Shown: positions 62,209 through 64,000 of the stretch, piece by piece | Position numbering within the stretch: position 1 is the first letter of the stretch | Layout: each line of letters starts with the position of its first letter | Assembly: GCA_965249965.1 (NCBI GenBank) | Contig: OZ252262.1 | Coordinates: forward strand, 3,162,001-3,226,000 | From: HXMU1420-13 sp965249965 | Lineage (GTDB): Bacteria; Bacteroidota; Rhodothermia; Balneolales; Balneolaceae | Direction of reading: 5' to 3' | DNA length: 64,000 nt | Notes under the pieces: generated by a model | Database searches by the model: none | Told to the model about the DNA's origin: nothing | What the model saw: the letters and a program-made list of their open reading frames with translations, nothing else | Translations under genes and position numbers: made by a program

Positions 62209-63333
62209 ATGTTGATAGGAAATAAATCTTATCACAACATTAATGATAAAGAATTGAAATTAATTCTCTCCTCATTTTTTATTGTATTTCTGTTTTTGCA
62301 TGATATTAATGCACAAGACAACCCAATTATACCATATGGAAACATTACGGTTGCTTATTTAGGTAATACTGATAATGCTTCAGGGTTAGGTAATAATGGA
62401 AATACTAGCGCTGATTTTATTGGGATAAGAATCCGATATGGAATCAATTATCAAATTAATGAGAATTCAATTTTTGCAGCCCGGCTAGCAACACAACTAC
62501 GTGATGATACCGATCAACTCAGAATTACTTTACAAGCTGATGGCAATGGTATTTCCCCAGGAACAATATCATTCGACGAACTTTACTATCAGTATAAAAA
62601 TGAAAGGACAACTCTTAAACTCGGTCGATTTCAGCACAGTTTACAGGTATTGAGCAACTCCACGAGAAATGGAATGCGCTTTCAAAGCCTTATTATTTTT
62701 GTTCATTGGTCAGACGGTATCTATGTAAAAAGAGATCTTAACAATGAATGGTACGCTGAAATTATTGGCGAATATCAACCCCGGAAAGCAACCACCTACC
62801 CATATCAAGGAGCTTTAAATTTTGGGAATACAAAGCATAATGTTACAACATATACCGGTATTGAAAACAGAACAAGAGATAGATTCAATTTTATACAAAA
62901 AGGAATAGGTATTTTTGTAGCCCCAAATGCATTTCAAAAAAACGGGGAATATTCTAATTATGTGGCACTCACAAGTAGGTTAGTGCTAGATTTACCAGAG
63001 CATGACTTTTTGAAGGGAGGAACATATCGGATTGCAGGTGAACTCAATCAAAATATAAATACAAAATTCTCTGAAGGCACAAATGCGATTATCTCAGCCG
63101 GAATAAATAGATTCGGTGGTAAGCATGATTTAATGCTCGAATTCTCGAGAACTGATACAGATTGGTTATTAGCAACATCTTATGCTCCAAATAACGATGA
63201 GTTGGAATTACGTTATCGGGTATTTCCAGCAGATAAGATTTGGTTTGATATCAGGTATAGAATTCGAGTAAATGATAATCCGAATGTTCCATATGCTTAT
63301 AGCACATTTATTCGATTGAATTACTCGATTTAA
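62209..63333 (+). CDS. Outer-membrane beta-barrel (porin-like) protein, copy 2
   Basis: 374 residues, tandem paralogue of the previous gene: both share FDELYYQY/FDEFFYRY, LGRFQHSLQVLSN/IGRFQKSLNTLTN, HWSDGIYVKR/HWSDGIYYKR and the same ending pattern (here a final Ile after YSTFIRLNYS). The signal peptide is longer and charged at first (KELKLILSSFFIVFLFL, ending NAQ), unlike copy 1. Divergence is large, so the duplication is not recent. Its stop lies directly before the stop of pheA on the other strand. Confidence 0.8.
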   Translation: MLIGNKSYHNINDKELKLILSSFFIVFLFLHDINAQDNPIIPYGNITVAYLGNTDNASGLGNNGNTSADFIGIRIRYGINYQINENSIFAARLATQLRDDTDQLRITLQADGNGISPGTISFDELYYQYKNERTTLKLGRFQHSLQVLSNSTRNGMRFQSLIIFVHWSDGIYVKRDLNNEWYAEIIGEYQPRKATTYPYQGALNFGNTKHNVTTYTGIENRTRDRFNFIQKGIGIFVAPNAFQKNGEYSNYVALTSRLVLDLPEHDFLKGGTYRIAGELNQNINTKFSEGTNAIISAGINRFGGKHDLMLEFSRTDTDWLLATSYAPNNDELELRYRVFPADKIWFDIRYRIRVNDNPNVPYAYSTFIRLNYSI

Positions 63334-64000
63334 TCATTTATTGATTTGTTTGGCATAGCTGCCCAGAACTTTAAGTTCTTCAGCTTCGCCGGATAATTCT
63401 TCAAGAGCCCTTTTGGTATTCGAATCGGCAGCATTTGCTTCAATGTCCACATAAAACGAATACCGGAATGGCTCGTTTATTTTTGGTCGCGACTCCAGCT
63501 TACAAATGTTAATTCCATGCTTATGAAGCACATTTAAGCATTCCATCAATGACCCTTCCTGGTGCGAAGTAATCATCATCAGGCTTGTTTTACATGGAAT
63601 TTGCAGATCCACGGTTACTGGCTCTTTAGAGGCTACAACAAAGCGTGTAAAATTCTCTTTTTGATTGGCAATATCATGCGCAATTACCTGTAATCCGTAA
63701 TGATCAGCTGCATGTGCGCCGGCAATAGCTGCTTGTGATAAGTCGCCATCATCCATTACTTTCTTGGCTGAAATTGCGGTATCCAAATACGACTCAACCG
63801 TACATCGAGGAAGTTTTGCCAAAAAAGTAGTGCATTGTTCGATGGCTTTTGGATGCGATAAAATTCTTCGGATTTGGCTCACCTCAACCTGTTCAACGGC
63901 TAGTAAGCAGTGCACTACTTTAATAATCTCCTCACCGACCACATGAATTTCCGAATCTCCTAGAATATCATATGTATCATTGATGGAACCTGCTGTGGTG
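63334..64000 (-). CDS. pheA: Prephenate dehydratase, 5' end outside window
   Basis: Visible part about 222 residues. The frame is open through to the window end, adding TTAGSINDTYDILGDSE and more before the GTG at 63942, which is an internal Val. This is the last part of the dehydratase domain (IRRILSHPKAIEQC, AAIAGAHAADHYGL, NFTRFVV with the catalytic-region TRF) and the C-terminal ACT domain (KTSLMMITSHQEGSLMECL, ESRPKINEPFRYSFYVDIE) that binds phenylalanine. It makes phenylpyruvate in phenylalanine synthesis. No chorismate mutase domain is seen in the visible part; any would be upstream. Confidence 0.93.
   Translation of the reverse strand, partial: TTAGSINDTYDILGDSEIHVVGEEIIKVVHCLLAVEQVEVSQIRRILSHPKAIEQCTTFLAKLPRCTVESYLDTAISAKKVMDDGDLSQAAIAGAHAADHYGLQVIAHDIANQKENFTRFVVASKEPVTVDLQIPCKTSLMMITSHQEGSLMECLNVLHKHGINICKLESRPKINEPFRYSFYVDIEANAADSNTKRALEELSGEAEELKVLGSYAKQINK

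Noticed and set aside
1..64000. tRNA, rRNA, CRISPR or prophage
   Set aside because: No cloverleaf-like CCA-ended sequences, no regular spacer-repeat arrays and no phage or transposase proteins were recognised; a tRNAscan run could still find one.

Overview
The window looks like a chromosomal stretch of a Gram-negative bacterium of the Bacteroidota/Balneolota/Rhodothermota side of the tree; Balneolota-like is my best guess. The pointers are: a short primary sigma factor; a Sec-type lipoprotein NosZ with a nosZ-nosL-nosD-nosF-nosY cluster; a secreted BNR-repeat protein ending in a type IX sorting tail with the NPFNPST motif; many lipoproteins; DUF3109 and DUF6090 proteins; and a Kgd-type fused 2-oxoglutarate dehydrogenase. 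No rRNA, tRNA, CRISPR array, transposase or phage gene was recognised. This is inference from gene content; no marker comparison was possible.

Layout. 1-2.06 kb: the end of an acetyltransferase-like gene with a very acidic insertion, then a Gfo/Idh/MocA oxidoreductase. 2.05-8.87 kb (minus strand): a nitrous oxide reduction cluster in transcription order cytochrome c - FAS1 lipoprotein - nosZ - (terminator) - membrane protein - nosL - nosD - nosF - nosY. 8.95-13.04 kb: an Rrf2 regulator and, divergently, three genes that look like copper supply: a Cys/His-rich membrane protein, a double YtkA-like lipoprotein, and a TonB-dependent receptor carrying the CxxxM...HxM signature of the copper receptor OprC. 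An AAGACTAA/TTAGTCTT palindrome occurs in three versions, at the Rrf2 gene, the copper genes and the head of the nos cluster, which suggests one regulon.

13.1-22.6 kb: rpoD, deoB, a GAF-type protein, pepF and the 1213-residue Kgd-like enzyme. 22.6-31.9 kb: VWA lipoprotein, S10 peptidase, cupin, an SDR lacking the catalytic Tyr/Lys, a small membrane protein, a release-factor-like protein, two DUF6090 paralogues, and an aldehyde dehydrogenase/aminotransferase pair. 31.9-41.7 kb: the large secreted BNR protein, a thioredoxin-like protein, an unknown conserved protein, rpoN with a DUF3109 gene and a possible sigma-54 promoter, and an M16 protease.

41.7-43.4 kb holds the least expected structure: a roughly 1-kb AT-rich unit (ridA-like plus SRPBCC gene) that ends in a long imperfect hairpin and begins with a sequence complementary to the start of that hairpin, as in an integron gene cassette with an attC-like site. 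43.4-46.5 kb: LVIVD and DUF305 lipoproteins. 46.7-58.4 kb: mostly housekeeping genes (phosphohexomutase, DUF885, dprA, obgE, S9 peptidase, accD without its zinc ligands, tsaB, pyrC, thioesterase). 58.5-64 kb: xseA, an exported beta-carbonic anhydrase, two tandem outer-membrane barrel paralogues, and prephenate dehydratase cut by the window end.
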